A stretch of DNA of 64,000 nt from Mesobacillus subterraneus (GTDB lineage Bacteria > Bacillota > Bacilli > Bacillales > Cytobacillaceae): positions 1-64,000 of the forward strand of contig NZ_JXIQ01000023.1 of NCBI RefSeq assembly GCF_000934845.1, in the 5' to 3' direction. How positions within the stretch are numbered: position 1 is the first letter of the stretch; the number at the start of each line of letters is the position of its first letter. The notes beneath the pieces are model-generated. The model was given only the letters and a program-made list of their open reading frames with translations, was not told the origin of the DNA and did no database searches. This document shows, piece by piece, positions 62,517 through 64,000 of this stretch. The position numbers and the translations under genes are program-made.

Positions 62517-63320
62517 ATGCCTGAATTGCCAGAGATGGAAACATATAAAACTTTGCTCGGGTCGTTGATCGGTGGGCAAAAAATTACGAATGTTGAGATC
62601 GGGCGGGAAAAGTCGATTAATGTACCAGTTGAACGATTTTCAATGCAAGTTTCAAATCAAGCTATAAAAACGATTTCCAGAAGAGCTAAGTATTTAATAT
62701 TTCAATTGCAGAATGGGAAATGTTTATTACTGCACCTGATGCTTGGCGGATGGATGTTTTTTGGCAAAGAGGAGGATAGACCAAACAGGACCATACAAGT
62801 AAAACTGTCATTCGGAGAACAACATTTATATTTTATTGGACTTCGATTGGGCTACCTGCATCTTTTATCACCTGAAGAGGTCCAGAAAGAGTTTGAAAAA
62901 CTGGGACCTGAAGTGCTTGATCCTCGTTTTACATTGGATGCTTTTCATCAAATCATGCAAAAAAGAAAAGGTACAATTAAAACAATATTAATCAATCAAG
63001 AAGTGCTGGCTGGAATAGGGAATGGGTACTCTGATGAGATTCTTTGGCATGCAGAGATTCGCCCTGATAAAAAAAGAACCGATCTGGACGATCAACAACT
63101 ATCACGGCTATATGATTCGATTCAGTTTATTTTTAAAAGAGGAATCGAACAAGGTGGTTATATGGAAAACCCGCTTTTTAAAGGAGATGGCAAAACAGGA
63201 GGCTACCAGTTTTATGTATACGACAGAGAAGGAGAAGCGTGTTCTCGTTGCAATGCTTCCATTATAAAAAGCGAAATATCTTCACGGAAAACGTACTTTT
63301 GCCCCAATTGCCAACGATGA
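62517..63320 (+). CDS. Fpg/Nei-family DNA glycosylase
   Basis: This 267-aa base-excision repair enzyme of the MutM family has the catalytic N-terminal PELPEM (Pro after Met, then Glu), a conserved Lys in SRRAKYLIFQL, the helix-two-turn-helix INQEVLAGIGNGYSDEILW and a C-terminal zinc finger CSRCNASI...YFCPNCQR. ATG 62517 is chosen over ATG 62514: the proline must be residue 2, and AGGGGGA is 7 bp away. A MutM gene proper is normally next to polA, so this is probably a paralogue. Substrate preference is not clear. Confidence 0.88.
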   Translation: MPELPEMETYKTLLGSLIGGQKITNVEIGREKSINVPVERFSMQVSNQAIKTISRRAKYLIFQLQNGKCLLLHLMLGGWMFFGKEEDRPNRTIQVKLSFGEQHLYFIGLRLGYLHLLSPEEVQKEFEKLGPEVLDPRFTLDAFHQIMQKRKGTIKTILINQEVLAGIGNGYSDEILWHAEIRPDKKRTDLDDQQLSRLYDSIQFIFKRGIEQGGYMENPLFKGDGKTGGYQFYVYDREGEACSRCNASIIKSEISSRKTYFCPNCQR

Positions 63321-63555
63321 ATGACGGAGTTGAAATTCCGCACTAATAGGTCTAAGGAGAGAGGAAACAGGATAACAATATGGAAAATGGGATGCCCGTC
63401 AATTAGGAGAAGGGCTTTTGGTTTTAATTTTTCAAATTTCGTAACGTACCAAAATGAAATTTTTTTAATCCATACCGTCTGCCTTTTTAATGAAATTATG
63501 TGATAATAAAGTTGGATTTTTGACAATTATATTAGTACATAAGACGGAGGATATC

Positions 63556-64000
63556 ATGAAAAATGTTTCGGTAAAAACAAAATTAGTGATTGGTTTTTCA
63601 GCAATTTTATTGATTTTTGTTGGTGGTTTTTTCATTTTATTGAATGAATTACATACGATTAATATGGATTTCACTAAAATCCATCAAGATATGAATGTAC
63701 TACAACAATTAAATCTAAATGAAAATGGCGAAATAGCCACCAGGGATGTTGTGAGTTCAATTGGAAATGGTGAAAACAATGTGGCGTCTTCAATCAATAC
63801 TTTATATAGTATTTTGGTTGTGGCTGTTCTCGTTAGTTTTCTAGTTATTTTCTATATCACCCGCCTGTTGACGAAACCAATCAATGAAATGGTCCTTGTG
63901 GCAAAACAAATTTCTAGCGGGAATTTACGGGTTGAGGAATTAGATGAAAATCGAAAGGACGAAATGGGAGCACTATCTAAAACAATAAATTCGATGTCGA
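63556..64000 (+). CDS. Methyl-accepting chemotaxis protein (partial, cut by window end)
   Basis: The first 148 codons are present. Transmembrane helix 1 is at about 9-29, the outside segment is only about 55 residues, transmembrane helix 2 is at about 84-104, and the HAMP domain starts at LTKPINEMVLVAKQISSGN. The signalling domain lies beyond the window. GGAGG lies 5 bp before ATG 63556. The short outside segment is too small for a full four-helix or Cache sensor. Confidence 0.85.
   Translation, partial: MKNVSVKTKLVIGFSAILLIFVGGFFILLNELHTINMDFTKIHQDMNVLQQLNLNENGEIATRDVVSSIGNGENNVASSINTLYSILVVAVLVSFLVIFYITRLLTKPINEMVLVAKQISSGNLRVEELDENRKDEMGALSKTINSMS

Overview
The window reads as a chromosomal segment of a Gram-positive, low-to-mid G+C Bacillaceae bacterium (a Bacillus or Mesobacillus-like genus). 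The gene order yebE-yebG / purEKBCSQLFMNHD / yerA-yerB-yerC-pcrB-pcrA-ligA-camS / gatCAB / dagK / rlmCD follows the Bacillus subtilis backbone as I know it. Ribosome binding sites are strong AGGAGG types, and TTG and GTG starts are common. Species assignment is inference.

Layout. 1-660: the 3' end of a 5S rRNA and its terminator, then a tandem array of about five 53-bp hairpin units. 660-3309: a chemotaxis receptor and two small conserved genes. 3310-16620: the complete de novo purine operon (twelve genes) behind a PurR-type operator, a sigma-A promoter and a guanine riboswitch with a visible terminator/antiterminator, plus an internal terminator-like hairpin before purM. 16457-28355: a putative adenine deaminase, the YerB lipoprotein, the YerC regulator, archaeal-type lipid enzyme PcrB, PcrA helicase, LigA ligase, CamS lipoprotein and a pyrroline-5-carboxylate dehydrogenase. 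28356-31300: isocitrate lyase between repeat-rich gaps. 31298-44249: YueI, the GatCAB amidotransferase, a proline/sodium symporter, PlsY, DagK, nicotinate phosphoribosyltransferase, a long RecQ helicase and RlmCD, which appears to lack two of its usual iron-sulfur cysteines.

44400-62450 is an AT-richer accessory island. It opens with a type I restriction-modification operon led by its own helix-turn-helix regulator, with a palindrome over the -35 box. The operon has an unusual composition: a PIN-domain nuclease gene is translationally overlapped between hsdM and hsdS, a small basic protein overlaps the end of hsdS, and a 30-codon ORF overlaps the hsdR start. A PC4/YdbC-like nucleic-acid-binding protein and a YjzC-like protein follow hsdR. 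Next come a truncated NucS/DUF91-like nuclease, a solitary OLD-family ATPase/TOPRIM nuclease on the opposite strand, and a GmrSD-like pair of DUF262 proteins whose first gene carries a one-base frameshift. Then follow a helix-turn-helix/zinc-finger protein of a type I associate with serine-recombinase elements, a two-gene cassette ending in a retropepsin-like protease whose 3' end runs into a REP-like palindrome, and a RelB/ParE toxin-antitoxin pair between 44-bp direct repeats, with a frameshift near the toxin N-terminus. The backbone resumes with an Fpg/Nei-family DNA glycosylase and the start of a second chemotaxis receptor cut by the window edge.

The best candidate for an undescribed system is the HsdM-PIN-HsdS-small basic protein-HsdR operon. 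By analogy with the PrrC anticodon nuclease held in check by a type I restriction enzyme, the PIN protein may be a suicide RNase guarded by the HsdMSR complex. That link is inference. The operon structure and the PIN catalytic residues are visible in the sequence.
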